This document shows, in pieces, positions 23,397 through 33,994 of a DNA stretch of 64,000 bases. The position numbers and the translations under genes were made by a program. Below the pieces are notes generated by a model. It was not told where the DNA came from. It ran no database searches and saw only the letters and a list, made by a program, of their open reading frames with translations. How positions within the stretch are numbered: the first letter of the stretch is position 1; every line of letters begins with the position of its first letter. This stretch comes from Sweltsa coloradensis (taxonomy: Eukaryota > Arthropoda > Insecta > Plecoptera > Chloroperlidae). Location: assembly GCA_024449915.1 (NCBI GenBank), contig JAMZAV010011137.1, forward strand, positions 53,713 to 117,712, in the 5' to 3' direction.

Positions 23397-24679
23397 CAGG
23401 GGTCGGCAACAGGCGGCCCGCGGGTCTAACTTTTGTGGCCCCCCAGTAATATATGACTTAACACAAAAATTACTATTTATTTCTCCTACTTTTAATTTTA
23501 AATTAAAATTGTGAATTTAAAACTTCAATATATTTTGTAAATATTAAATTGAGCCGTTCTCAATTTGATTTGATTGTCCACTTGAACTGCTGCTGCTATT
23601 CATAAGTCTGTACTTTGTGCAAAGCTTAGTGTGCTGAAGGTAACTACGGATAAGTTGATAAAATTAATTAATTTTATTATAGCACGTTCGTCTCTACAAC
23701 ACAGAGAGTTCAAAGAGTTCTTGGATGAATTTCAGGCGCAGTACAATGATTTGCTGCTGCATAGCAACGTACGTTGGCAAGGTAAGTAAGGGTAACGTAT
23801 TACAGAGATTCTGGGCACTCGGAAAATAAATTTTGACATTTTTGGAAAATTTAAATACCCCGGTTGCCAATGACTTTCATGCATTTCTTCAAAACGAATT
23901 TGAAATGCTAGCGTTGGCTTTCTTAAACGACATTTTGGGCCACCTGAACACGCTCAACACAAATCTACAAGGTAGAGACAAGTTAATTTGTGACCTGATT
24001 CAGAATGTTAAATCGTTCAAGCGCAAATTAACCATCTTTGAAATGTATCTCACAGGTGAACTTCATTTTCCAACATTGTCCGAGTACAAACTTGACTGCG
24101 AGTCAGATGCAGATGTATCTGAATTCTGTGATTTTATTGCTAAACTAAAAAGTTAATTAGAAACAAGATTTTGCGATTTTGATTTAATTGAGCAATTGGC
24201 TCACATCTTGAAACATCCCCTTTCTTCGAGTCCAACAGGGGAGTGGAGCAAGGTAGCTGCAAGTTTATTCAAAGTATCACAAGCAAAACTTCAGCTACAA
24301 ATTATTGACTTCCAAGAGGACACGTCACTTAAATCTTTACCGCCCGACACGCCCACACACAAGTATTCTGGGCAAAATACGTTTCGAACGACAAATACCT
24401 AGGACTGCGAAAGATTGCGATATACACATGTGCGTAATCGTTTTCAAGAATGAACAGTGTAAAAAATAAACCAAGGTCCAAAATCACTGACAAGCACCTG
24501 GAAGACGTATTATGGATTTCCTGTACCAATCTTGAGCCGAATTTTAAGAAACTAGCTCAAGAGAGAAGGTGTTATTTCTCGCACTAACAAAATCACCGGA
24601 CCCAAGATGACCTATGGCCCCTCACATGTCAAGCAGTACTGGTAAGTGGCCCCATACACAATCTAGTTGCCGACCCCTG
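23397..24679 (+). mobile_element. hAT element, TIR CAGGGGTCGGCAAC
   Basis: The left end CAGGGGTCGGCAAC is perfectly matched by the inverted right end GTTGCCGACCCCTG. The flanks are ATCTACGT (23389-23396) and ATCTAGGT (24680-24687), an 8-bp target duplication with one difference, as expected for hAT. The 1283-bp element carries a broken transposase in the plus direction. CAGGGGTCGGCAAC is a common tip among Charlie-like hAT families. Confidence 0.9.
23690..24400 (+). pseudogene. hAT transposase remnant, GTF2IRD2/FAM200-like
   Basis: Translation with frame corrections gives EFKEFLDEFQAQYNDLLLHS, then VRWQGK..KVLQRFWALGK, a segment with LQGRDKLICDLIQNVKSFKR and then GELHFPTLSEYK, and after one stop RFCDFDLIEQLAHILKHPLS and LQLQIIDFQEDTSLKS. 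The longest open piece is 107 residues at 23833-24156. This order matches the C-terminal half of hAT transposases from which vertebrate GTF2IRD2 and FAM200/ZBED5-type genes derive. The BED finger, the first catalytic region and the final dimerisation segment are missing. The copy cannot be active. Confidence 0.8.
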
Positions 24680-24687
24680 ATCTAGGT

Positions 24688-25849
24688 TCTCAAAGTTTTG
24701 TGAGAATACAGGCCTGATTCTAAGTAAATTCCAAAGATGGGCATTTACTTTAAATTATTTCTAGCTGACGGTGTAATAAGTGGTTTAGGCCTCAAGGTTT
24801 ATAAACAAACGGTAAGTATTTCAATTTAGAACACGAAACAATAATGTTGTAGGTATGGATTGTAATCAGAATAACAATAATAATTGTACTTTTTCAGTAT
24901 AGAATATATGTATAGCTAGTCTGCTTTATTCCCCAGTTGTTTTGCGATATTGTGTTCAAGATAAAAGTTGATTTTCAGCGTTGTGCATAGGCACATGTCA
25001 CAGCAAGTTAGACATTGTATGCATATTCATTCACACCGACAGATTATTAACTAGGCACCAATTAGTACACACATTAATTTATTTCAGTTGTGAGAACCAT
25101 GTAATGGCATTCCAAAATGTCACTAGATCAAATTAATGTAAAAAGCCCGTTTGACGGGGCCCTCGCTCGCATACGGAGCCTCACGGCGCGCCAGCGTCGG
25201 CGACCTCATCGTAGCCGACATCTTTGTATTCGCGCGGTAACCACTAGCGCCATCTCTTGACAATTTTAAAGGCGTATTTTCTAAAATTAAAAAAGATGAC
25301 TCCAATCTTAGCTAAATGGGTGAGGGTCTTCAATATAACATTTTTATTTTTTTATTTGGTGGGTCATTCATACACATCCTTGTATGCAGTACTAGGAAAC
25401 GCTCAGTTGGACGCGTTGATAAGCGAGCACGTGCTATAGCTAGACCCACATTGCACATTTTTTATATTTTTAAATTTGCGACGTTCGCTGTCCACAGGGC
25501 CATGTATCCAAAATTATTTATTATTGCCAAGGTATTTGGATATAAACCCGTGTGTAATCCTTTACTTTGTGGATAAAATCCACCGCCACCTAGAGAACCT
25601 GACTCCTTGGGTTAACTATTTAAACTCTTTGTTGACAAATAATAGACTGCTTCCTCGAAAGTATTTTGATTACTTCTAGGTGGCAGTGCATTAGAAACTT
25701 CGCGCGTCTTTTCGTTGCCATGGCAACGCTACTTTTGTTATAATGTAATTTCCATCTACACTACTTATCGGATCAAAATAAAATTAACATATTCGTGACC
25801 GGACGGACATTCTAAATGATTTGGCTATCTCAGATTTTGTCGCCGTTTA
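24688..25849. other. Intergenic sequence with two CpG-rich patches
   Basis: No gene is supported. The patch at 25140-25250 is rich in CpG (GCCTCACGGCGCGCCAGCGT) and the one at 25690-25730 carries a perfect X-box (listed separately). Short open stretches at 25257-25679 overlap in several frames and show no motif. These patches could be promoter remnants of a host gene lying outside, or repeat sequence. Confidence 0.35.
25714..25727. promoter_or_regulatory. Perfect RFX X-box palindrome
   Basis: GTTGCCATGGCAAC is a perfect 14-bp palindrome that fits the RFX-factor X-box consensus (two GTTGCC half-sites). X-boxes of this form lie in promoters of cilium genes across animals. Here it sits beside CGCGCG sequence, but I see no adjacent cilium gene, so its role is unproven. 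Confidence 0.45.
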
Positions 25850-26125
25850 GTTTGAAAAAAAAACTTTCGATTAACTTTAATGTAACTTTTTAACTTTTTG
25901 AACGATTTTGCCACAAAACTAATGGCATTCAATCGAGAACGAAGCTTGCGGATGGTCAAAATTTCAACTCGATCCGAGCCTCCGTTCGAACGTTATGGCG
26001 AGACATACAAACAAAAAAAAAAACAAAAAAACAAAAAAACAAAAAAACAAAAAAAAAAAAAAAAAACAGTGACTAATTTTTCCGGCAGAGTCAAATGGAA
26101 ACGCTCGCTTCGCTCGCTTAATTAG
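25850..26125 (-). mobile_element. 5' end of a third Helitron-like family (AAGCGAGCGAAGCG)
   Basis: The minus strand begins AATTAAGCGAGCGAAGCGAG, then has an ATTTGACTC...GGAAAAATTAGTCACTG block, an A/T-homopolymer tract and a GTATGTCTCGCCATAACG block. This layout parallels the GGATGAGCG family 5' ends (tag, conserved block, homopolymer, conserved block) with different sequence. The 3' end was not found. The 75-residue plus frame here is repeat sequence. Confidence 0.5.
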
Positions 26126-27431
26126 TATTCGTAGTTTTAGGGCGCTTTAACAGCCAAGATTATTCGCGCCTCCAAGATAAAACAATTTCTACAAGTGTGA
26201 GTTACCACCATGTATCTAGGTGCCCGTTAGGGCGCCGCAGCCAAGCCGCGGTGCGCTACACACTCAAGCACCTTATACACCAAGCAGAGTTGGGGGGATT
26301 TCGAGGTGTTACCCAGCCGTCATGTAACGTGATGTGAACTTGAAAACTATCACAATCGAGGGGATTTAGGTACCTGACAACACATGCCAAATTTTATTTG
26401 GTACGACCATTCCTTCTTGGTGAAAAAATGGCTTGAAACATGCTCAAAATCACTTTAAGGATGTTAGCTACTCCTACTGCTACTACTGCTACTTACATCT
26501 AATACGTCGGCCCGCGATTCTGACCAGACGGGTGGGACTACAATGTTCATATTTTACATGGACATTAAGGTTATAGTATTATAGTCTCTTTTGAAAAAAA
26601 AAGTTGAAAAAGTTTGTTGGAAGGCTTCCAAATAAAGGTTTTAAAATAAGCCTTATACAATCAACAAGTAACCATAGTTACTTGACACTTGTTGACGGTA
26701 TAAGCAGAGTACGGCGGGAAAGTGCGATACGTAAACAAATGGCGGACATTTTAAATTTTGCTTCTATGTGTGAAATGAGAAAAGTTGTCATTATACTCTC
26801 ATAAAACAAATCAGAAACCGTCCCTGACCTAGGCCCAGATGTAGAAAATTATTTATAATACAACAGTGTAGGTCTAAAGTTCCATTAGGCTATAGGACTA
26901 GATAAAATTATTACTTACATTACATGTTTGGCAAGCCTAGCCAACCCTAGGCCAGCACAACATAGTTCTGTCACACAATACACACAAACACAATGTCGAA
27001 GCAAGGTGTCAAAATAATATGCGCTTGCTCATCTGTTTGTTTACATAATTGCAACAATCAAATCATTTCACGCAACTCGTCTTTCGATTAGCCCGCGTTT
27101 ATGAAGGCACTGCCATCTAGAATAAATATAGAACTTTTTCGAGCTCTTTGCTATACGCATATCTTTTAAAGTGTCAAACGAAAACGACTTCGTTTTCAAA
27201 TTGCGTTTTCAACAGTCATCTCCCACGAACTCAAGAATTGGGGTCCAGTCCTTATACCGTCGTTATACCATGGTTATACCACCTATACCCAGGATGTACA
27301 TGAATCCGGGTCTAGATATTTTACATCCTATATTGTTATTGCTAATACCATAGAAATTATATCAACTTTGATAAAATTATTATATTTTAACATATAATTT
27401 TGCAATGGAACTTGAAAAAGTAATGAGATCA

Positions 27432-27843
27432 CACACATAACAAAAACTTGTAGAAATACAGCCAAACCTTACACACTCAAAAGAAATGAGATCTAAAAAA
27501 AGGGCCAAGCTCATCTACCCTTCCACATTTGCGCATTCTTAATTCATAAACGTACAGTGTCCCATAACAGCATCCTCGAAAAGCTTGGCAAAATAAAATT
27601 TGCATGTTATTACGTTTTAATTAATTAGAAAAAAGAACTTGGATGAACTATTTCGTTTAAATTAATAATCGCAAATTCTATTTTGCCAAGCTTTTTCGAG
27701 GATGCTGTTATGGGACACTGTACGTTTATGAATTAAGAATGCGCAAATGTGGAAGGGTAGATGAGCTTGGCCCTTTTTTTAGATCTCATTTCTTTTGAGT
27801 GTGTAAGGTTTGGCTGTATTTCTACAAGTTTTTGTTATGTGTG
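27432..27843. repeat. ~400-bp near-perfect palindrome, copy 1
   Basis: Starts ACACATAACAAAAACTTGTA and ends with its inverse. Arms of about 175 bp or more include GCCAAACCTTACACACTC, AGGGCCAAGCTCATCTACCC and TACAGTGTCCCATAACAGCA. The arms meet at a short AT-rich centre near 27640. Four copies exist in the window, always next to AAAAGTAATGAGATC, so it is an inner part of the large foldback element. Confidence 0.85.
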
Positions 27844-27864
27844 TTACTTCTTTCCAGGGAGAGG

Positions 27865-28065
27865 AACGCAAGGGGTGATGCGGGAGGACAAGGGGTGGAC
27901 AGGCCTGTGCTGGTCAGAACCAGCCACAAGTGTATGGGGAGGGCAGGGGTCCCCCACGTCGTGGCCGTCTCCGTCTGTGTCATCATCCGTCCGCGTTGTC
28001 ATTGTCGTCGGGGTGGTAGTCAAAGGGAAGGGGAAAGTTCCCCGACGACAACCCAGAGCTCGCTG
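27865..28065 (+). repeat. Block preceding the Penelope-like element
   Basis: Matches 6085-6275 in the same order and orientation (CTGGTCAGAACCAGCCAC; TCCCCGACGACAA; AGAGCTCGC). It ends about 50 bp before the inverted terminal repeat of the Penelope-like element and may be part of its 5' region. Two short overlapping open frames here are not convincing genes. Confidence 0.6.
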
Positions 28066-29235
28066 TTAGTTTCAGGGAGTGAAACTCCTCTACTCACGGG
28101 CCAAACCAATCTTTTAATTAAAAAAGGTGTGAAACGGGTCATTTCGCCGCGTCGCGTGTTTACACTTGTGTGTGAGTGAGTTTGACGACTTTTAAAAATT
28201 AAAGTGTCAAGTCTGATGAGGGTAACGCGTCCGTGGTAATGAACAAGCAAGATTACAACCTTGTAATGAACGAGTTATTCAAGGACCCGGCATATAGGAA
28301 ACTAGACAAGGACCCTACGTCACGCATTTCTAGACAAACCATTAATCTAATAAAAAATGTAACTTTTGATCAAGAAACCAAAAAATCTCTTTAAAAAGTG
28401 ATCCAAAAGTACCCCGAATATACGGCCTACCGAAGATCCACAAACCCAACACCCCTATGCGACCTATAGTGAGTACAATAGACTCGGCCACCCGGCCTCT
28501 AGCCAAGCATGAGTCTACTTTCCTACAAGCCTTTGTCCCCAACGCAAGCTCCTTTGTAAAAGATTCAAAGAAATTCGTGCAAGTCACAAAAACGTTACAA
28601 CTTGATGACACGGACTTGTTAGTCAGCTTCGACGTGGTGTCACTGTTCACAAAAATACCCATCCCAGAGGCTATGGAAGTAGTTGGGCACCTGGCTCCGA
28701 AACAAGTGGCTGATTTAACGCATCATTGCTCAAGTCTACATATTTTGTCTGGAATGAAGAGCTTTATGAACAAACCAATGGCGCTGCTATGGGAAGCCCG
28801 GTCTCACCTGTAGTAGCAAACCTGTTCATGGAAGGCTTTGAAACCTGCGCCATTAACACCGCCCCTCTCAAGCCAAAACTATGGAAACGTTATGTTGACA
28901 ATGTCTTAGCGATATGGACACATGGTTTGACAGCCCTCGGTGAGTTTTTAATACACCTAAATAGTCACCACACAGACATACAGTTCACTATGGGACGAGA
29001 AACTTCCTTTCCTTGATTTTCTTTTGACCCGGAAGGAAGATGGCAGCAAAGGACATGTGGTATATAGGAAAGGGACACACACTGACCGCTACCTCCACGC
29101 AACATCTCACCACCATCCATCTAAAAAACATGCCGTCATCAACACGTTAGTAACCAGAGCCAAGAGACTGTGACGACGCAAGCTATGAAAATGAAAAACA
29201 ACATCCCACGGAAGTTTTGCAGGACAATGGGTATG

Positions 29236-30418
29236 AACGATACAACATACTTTATGCAGATGATATAACATCCCTAATTATTGACACATCCCTGTTAGTA
29301 GCTGAAGAAAAGGCAAACGCAGCAGCATTCAAAATTGACGATTGGTTATCAGCAAACAAACTAGGCTTGAACGGGAAAAAGACCAACTTCATACACTTTA
29401 AACTTAAAAAAAAGGCCGTTAAGGATAAACTAGTCATTACATTGAATGAAACTAATATAAATGAGGTAGACTGCGCAAAGATGCTAGGAGCAAAAATTGA
29501 TAATTCCCTTAGCTGGAAAGACCATGTGAAGTCGCTATGTGCTCAATTGGCATCTGCATGCTATGCCCTGAAGGTCATTAATAACTCTATTGGCAGAAAT
29601 ACTGCAAAAATTGCGTACCACGCTTATTTTGAAGCTCGCCTTAGATACGCTATCCCCTTGTGGGGAAATTCAACAAATTCACAAGATGCTTTTATATTGC
29701 AAAAGAGAGCAATCAGGACCATTGCAGGCCTAAAAAATATGGAATCATGTAGGGAAGCTTTTAAAAATCTTCAAATTATGACTATGCCAAGCTTATACAT
29801 TTTAGAAATTTTAAAACAAACCATTAAAAGCAGACAGGATTTCACAACGAACACACAAGTTCACGCACACAATACACGACAGAAAGAGCATCTTCATCCG
29901 AGCCAATACAACACAAAAAAGGGACAGACATCAATAATAAATATGGGCATAACTTTATTTAATAGACTACCTCCTAACATTAAAAACTTAACAAGCACCG
30001 ACAAACAGATCTTAGCAATAAAAAAATACCTGATAGAAAACTGTTTCTACACACTAAATGAATACATCACCAATGAAAAAGATGACATGTTTACCTGGTA
30101 GATACCAAATATATCACTTTTTATCATTGTTTTATCACTGTTTTATCATTGTTTTATTAATCAAACATCCTTGTTGTGGAAAAGCATTTTATAATGTATG
30201 TTTATATAATTATGGTACTTAGTCCGGAGTAGTAAATGCTCATTTATGTAACAGGCTATTTTTAGTTAGTTTATAGTAAACCAAATTGTATTGTATTGTT
30301 GTTTTATTTTGCTATATACGTATATGTATATATATATATTAATAATATATTGACAAAACCAATGTTACAATGTAACCTACATGGATGCTAATAAAACTGA
30401 ACTGAACTGAACTGAACA
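29236..30418 (+). mobile_element. 5'-truncated LINE inserted in the Penelope-like element
   Basis: The insert begins at or near the reverse transcriptase YADD box and ends in a pentamer tail, (TGAAC)n, at about 30396-30418. The Penelope-like sequence to the left ends ...GGGTATGAAC, so the tail unit overlaps the target sequence. 5' truncation plus a short-repeat tail is the usual signature of target-primed reverse transcription. The 3' UTR (30104-30395) is AT-rich. Confidence 0.8.
29244..30101 (+). pseudogene. LINE reverse transcriptase C-terminal half
   Basis: An open frame of about 286 codons starts inside the palm domain at NILYADDITSLIID and continues through WLSANKLGLNGKKTNFIHF, KMLGAKIDNSLSWKDHV and YAIPLWGNST...LQKRAIRTIAGLK. 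It ends with the HNTRQ...LFNRLPPNIKNL tail and a TAG. This order fits the thumb and C-terminal region of Jockey-superfamily LINEs. There are no internal stops, so the insertion is fairly young, but the fingers, half the palm and any endonuclease are missing. The upstream codons belong to the Penelope-like element. Confidence 0.85.
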
Positions 30419-30682
30419 TAAAAGAAAGCTTTTAATCGTAAACAAAAGGAAAATCGGGTAATTATTGAAGTTGATCAAAGCCAGGCTAAACCCAAGGGCA
30501 TCTCTACCTTGCGTTCACCGTACGACAAGACAGGATTGGCAGACTTCTCGACAAGCACAACATACGCCCGGTTCACAAACCCTGTAATATGATTAGATAC
30601 AAACTAAAACCAATAAAAGACCAGTTCCCCCTAGTGACCTCAGGTGTGTACGAAATCCCGTGCAAATGTGGAAAAGTGTATA

Positions 30683-31253
30683 TCGTCGCTGGAACTGCAA
30701 AACCTCCTATTTTTAGTGTTTTCTGAAATTGTTCAGGAAACACAAAAAACGATATTTACTAAAACCTCCGATCTGCAAATGTCTACAAAAAAGTTTAAAA
30801 AAAAATCAAGACGTTGCAAAAACACCACACAAAAAACACAGCAAAAACAAAAAAACAGAATGCCAAGGATAACATAGATTTTGCTCTAAAATGACATTGT
30901 TTGTTTGACTCATCTTTATATTAGATATCAACAGTGTAATTTTAGTTTTCTATAATTGCTATGAGAATATGATTAACAATCAGTAATTGTTTAAAAACAT
31001 CCTGGCGAAACTCTCCGTACAGAAACAGTGTCTTTCATGCCTTATACTCATAGGAGGTTTTGCACAGACACTTTTCAAGCCCACACTGATATAGGAGGTT
31101 TACTAAACCACTATTTAAACGCATTTCCATTGGTCAGAATGGATCATATTGTGATCACACACAGAATGCCTAGGAATAACATACTGCCAACGAGATAAAA
31201 ATACATGTTTCCAGAAAAAGTGCTGATAGGAGGTTTTGCAGTTCCAACGACGA
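30683..31253. mobile_element. TA-flanked MITE with 28-bp TIR
   Basis: The left tip TCGTCGCTGGAACTGCAAAA matches the inverted right tip with one difference over 28 bases (30683-30710 and 31226-31253). TA stands at 30681-30682 and 31254-31255. Removing the element and one TA restores an open GIY-YIG reading frame, which defines the borders to the base. The subterminal word ATAGGAGGTTT is repeated inside at 31050 and 31091. TA duplication and short TIRs point to Tc1/mariner-type mobilisation. The 77-residue frame at 30644-30877 is spurious. Confidence 0.9.
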
Positions 31254-31822
31254 TACCGGTCAAACAGGGCGAAACATCACCACGAGAATAGAAGGACACA
31301 AAGCTCACTGTGCTAAAGGTTACGACACTTAGTGGGCGGTAGCCAAACATGAGTTAGAACACATAGGTGACGACAACCACCAGATCATGTTTGGAGACAC
31401 CTGGGTACTTGGTTCGACCCCACGTTTCAGGCCAAGACTAATTCGCGAGGCAGTAGAAAAATCCCAACAACTTTAATAGAGACGATGGCTATAAACCAAG
31501 TGCAACGTGGACTCCTGTCATCAACACAACCACTCACAATCACACCCCACCCGCAGACGTCACAACAAGGGGGTGTAACAACTACCAGCGAGGATGCAGC
31601 CGACGCACACTGGTCAAGGCATTCAAACATGATCCCGAACGAGAGAGGCAACGAGTAAACACAAGTGCTTTCAACAAACAGTCGTCCTGAAGATGGAACC
31701 CACAGTGGTTCCAAAACATAAAACTCACACACTACACTTGTAAGTGTAACCTCGCGACGCGGCAAAATGCAGCCCCGTTTCACACCTTTTTTAAAATATT
31801 CGGGCTTTGAAAATCTTAAATT

Positions 31823-32036
31823 TTTTTAATATTGTTTCATTTCTACACATCATTGCAGCATCCACCTCCTTATAAGGATTATTTTCCCGTTTGATACATA
31901 ATTTTTTTGTCAGACAGTACAAATAAGAGTTTTGTAGGCCTACCTGCGGACGAAAAAATCTAACATCGACAAATCTCAGAAATCTGATTTCCTTATAAGG
32001 AGGTGGAAGGCAACAATGTGTAGAAACTATATTAAA
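31823..32036. mobile_element. Short foldback MITE carrying two CArG boxes
   Basis: The left arm (TTTCTACACATCATTGCAG, then CCACCTCCTTATAAGGA) and right arm (inverted from 32028: TTTCTACACATTGTTGCC and CCACCTCCTTATAAGG) form a stem of about 50 bp around a 110-bp loop. The borders extend to TTTAATAT on both sides. No target duplication was defined. It abuts the end of the Penelope-like element. Confidence 0.6.
31868..32000. promoter_or_regulatory. Two perfect CArG boxes (CCTTATAAGG)
   Basis: CCTTATAAGG occurs at 31868-31877 and 31991-32000, one in each arm of the foldback MITE. The sequence matches the SRF/MADS consensus CC(A/T)6GG. Their presence follows from the inverted repeat, so selection for SRF binding is not shown. 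Confidence 0.35.
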
Positions 32037-32115
32037 GAGCACCGCTTAGCAAGTTTAGCACATAGCTCAGTGTTCACTACACTTTTGTCCCAAAATTTAC
32101 ATACAACATTATGAC

Positions 32116-33261
32116 TAGGGTTCGAAATTTTCCGGAAAAATTGAAGTCGAGGAAAAAAACGGATATTTTCCCGTTTTTTTCCGGAAAAATTGAATTTTCT
32201 TTACTTTTCATAAAGTTTATACTTCCTCGTAGTTCATTTTAGATTAATGGCATCTTTATGGTAAATTATAAATTAAGATTTAAGATTATTATTGTTAGTT
32301 TATTTTCATGTGTTTACGTACGCGTGTTTACTATTGATGTTTATAAATGACAGCAAAATGGCAGCAATACTACATCTAGCATTTTCCAAAATCCCTTGCA
32401 ATTATTACTATTTATAGCCAGGGGTCGAAATTAACTTTTTTTGCAACTAGCACTTCGGGCTAATGGCAACAATAGTCCTCTAGCCCAAGAGCATTTTTAC
32501 AGTCGGCAATCAAATAGGTTATATTGATGTAAAACAATAATAGTTAATAGGGTATATGTGAATGTTTTAAGTCACAATATTTGCCGGGTTTGACTTATGT
32601 GTAGGGGGGACTAGGGAGCGACCGGAAACGAATTTTAACCGTAATATTAATAATCCTAAATTAAGCGATTTTTTATTTTGTTTGCATATTTACAACGATG
32701 TTTCATACTAGGTAGTGCACTACTACTGGAAACTCGTTAAGTTATTGTTGCGAAATATTGAGATTTTTTGAACGGCAATTGGGAACTCTGGAAAAAGTAC
32801 TCGCCTGTCGGACTAGAGTAATTAGATTTTTACTAGCGCGAGCAAAGTTTCACTAGCCTCGGGCGAGCATTAATTTGACTCCTGTTTATAGATATAGTAT
32901 GTTAAGCTTTAGTCCCTCCCACGGCATGCCCTATTACTTTACAATATGGTCACAAAACTGTCTTTGAAATGAGAATTCCAATCATAGTCTAACCTAACAA
33001 GAACAACTAAGGCATTTACCTTTCATTTTACTATTAAAATAATGAATTAAAAACTGTGAGATATGTAATTGGGCTACCTTATTGATAAAAATAATCATTA
33101 CTACATTCATATCAATTTTATTTATCCTATGCACCTTAAAACCAATTTTTTCATTTTTTCCAATTTTTCCTATTTTTCCGACGCGCCCGGAAAAAAACGG
33201 AAAAAAACACGGGTTTTTTCCAAAATTTCCGGAAAAATTGGTACCTTTTAAATCCCTAATT
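32116..33261. mobile_element. hAT-like element with CCGGAAAAATT subterminal repeats
   Basis: ATTATGAC stands at 32108-32115 and again at 33262-33269, a perfect 8-bp duplication. The left end is TAGGGTTCGAAATTTTCCGG; the right end, inverted, has TAGGGATTT after three extra bases. CCGGAAAAATTG, TTTTCCGG and runs of GGAAAAAA are repeated near both ends. The interior is non-coding and is hit by another hAT element at 32419-32884. The three-base offset at the right tip is unexplained. Confidence 0.7.
32419..32884. mobile_element. Nested small hAT element
   Basis: Flanks TTTATAGC (32411-32418) and TTTATAGA (32885-32892) are an 8-bp duplication with one difference. Tips are CAGGGGTCGAAATTAA and, inverted, CAGGAGTCAAATTAA. 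Inside, CTAGC and GGGC words are arranged symmetrically near both ends. It lies within the hAT-like element at 32116-33261. The fragment at 15-108 belongs to this family. Confidence 0.85.
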
Positions 33262-33719
33262 ATTATGACCCACCCCAAAAATTACAAAATATGTCATATT
33301 CAGGACTTTCATGTAACTAAGGTTAATGTCATTTTCCTTGACTTTTAAAACATCGGTCAGTTAGCTGGCAATGCAATAGCCTTAGTAACCACGTACATGC
33401 GTCAAAACAATTTTAATTAGTTGTCAACAAGCTACATAACCTCAAAATTGTTTGCAGTTTTACGTTTGCTGTTTCAAATTTGATAACATGACTAGGCCAG
33501 GTTGTTAACCATTTTAAACGTATTTGTATTTAGACAGGAACAAGTCGCGAGTTCACAACAACGTCTTCGTGACTTGGTGGGTGTGCTTTGGATAGACTTT
33601 CTCACAATGATAATAATAAGGCTGATCCAACAATAAACAATGTCTAGGCCCTATTTGGCAAGCTAGTAGGTTCTCTATCTCATTCACACACTCACTCACA
33701 AGTAGGGTTGCATTTAGGT

Positions 33720-33990
33720 GACATTTCCTAACATAGTTATTGAATTGTTAATGTGTTTTCAGAAGTGTTTGTGTACGTCTGTTATGTGTGTATTGTGTAC
33801 TTGAAAGTAAGCATATCTGGGACTCGAACCCAGATCATCTGGCTATGCTAACTACTAATAACTTTCCTACTCTAATTGCTAATATTTGTTAAAAAGTGTT
33901 TTGTGTACATCTATTGTGTGTGTATTGTGTACTTGAAATTCAGCCTGTCTGGGACTCGAACCCAGATCATCCGGCTATGCTTACTACTCT
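33720..33990 (-). repeat. Two tandem ~122-bp units with a tRNA-like T-arm
   Basis: Two units each contain, on the minus strand, GATGATCTGGGTTCGAGTCC followed by CAG: a 5-bp stem closed on a 7-base TTCGAGT loop, like a tRNA T-arm/B box. Upstream is TAGTTAGCATAGCC. The plus strand of both units starts AGTGTTT(T)GTGTACNTCT and a TGTGTGTATTGTGTAC stretch. I cannot fold a full tRNA, so a tandem tRNA-derived SINE remnant is more likely than a tRNA gene. Confidence 0.5.
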
Positions 33991-33994
33991 ATCT

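Larger units (their letters stand above)
28239..31720 (+). pseudogene. Penelope-like reverse transcriptase/GIY-YIG protein, disrupted
   Basis: ATG at 28239 opens an N-terminal segment (DPAYRKLDKDPTSR) that stops near 28390. After a frameshift come GLPKIHKPNTPMRPIVS, DLLVSFDVVSLFTKIPI, QTNGAAMGSPVSPVVANLFM (after another frameshift) and RYVDNVLAIW. The catalytic YVDD box is therefore YVDN, which alone predicts an inactive polymerase. The frame runs to about 29235, is split by a LINE, and resumes with DRIGRLLDKHNIRPVHKPCN and SGVYEIPCKCGKVY. The GIY-YIG part is split by a MITE inside the YIG-like motif and continues TGQTGRNITTRIEGH, then GDTWVLGSTPRFRPRLIREA and NFNRDDGY. The C-terminal half of the endonuclease is otherwise well preserved. 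Confidence 0.85.
28118..31794 (+). mobile_element. Penelope-like retroelement with inverted terminal repeats
   Basis: The left end AAAAAAGGTGTGAAACGGG, then GCCGCGTCGCG and a TTACACTTG block, recurs inverted at about 31725-31794. Terminal repeats in inverted orientation are known in Penelope-like elements. Between them lies a plus-strand reverse transcriptase and a GIY-YIG endonuclease, the diagnostic pair for this group. The element is broken by a LINE (29236-30418) and a TA-flanked MITE (30683-31253). It occupies the centre of the large foldback element. Confidence 0.85.

Noticed and set aside
33812..33982. Functional tRNA genes
   Set aside because: Only the T-arm is convincing; anticodon and acceptor stems do not fold, and the unit is tandemly duplicated like a SINE fragment.
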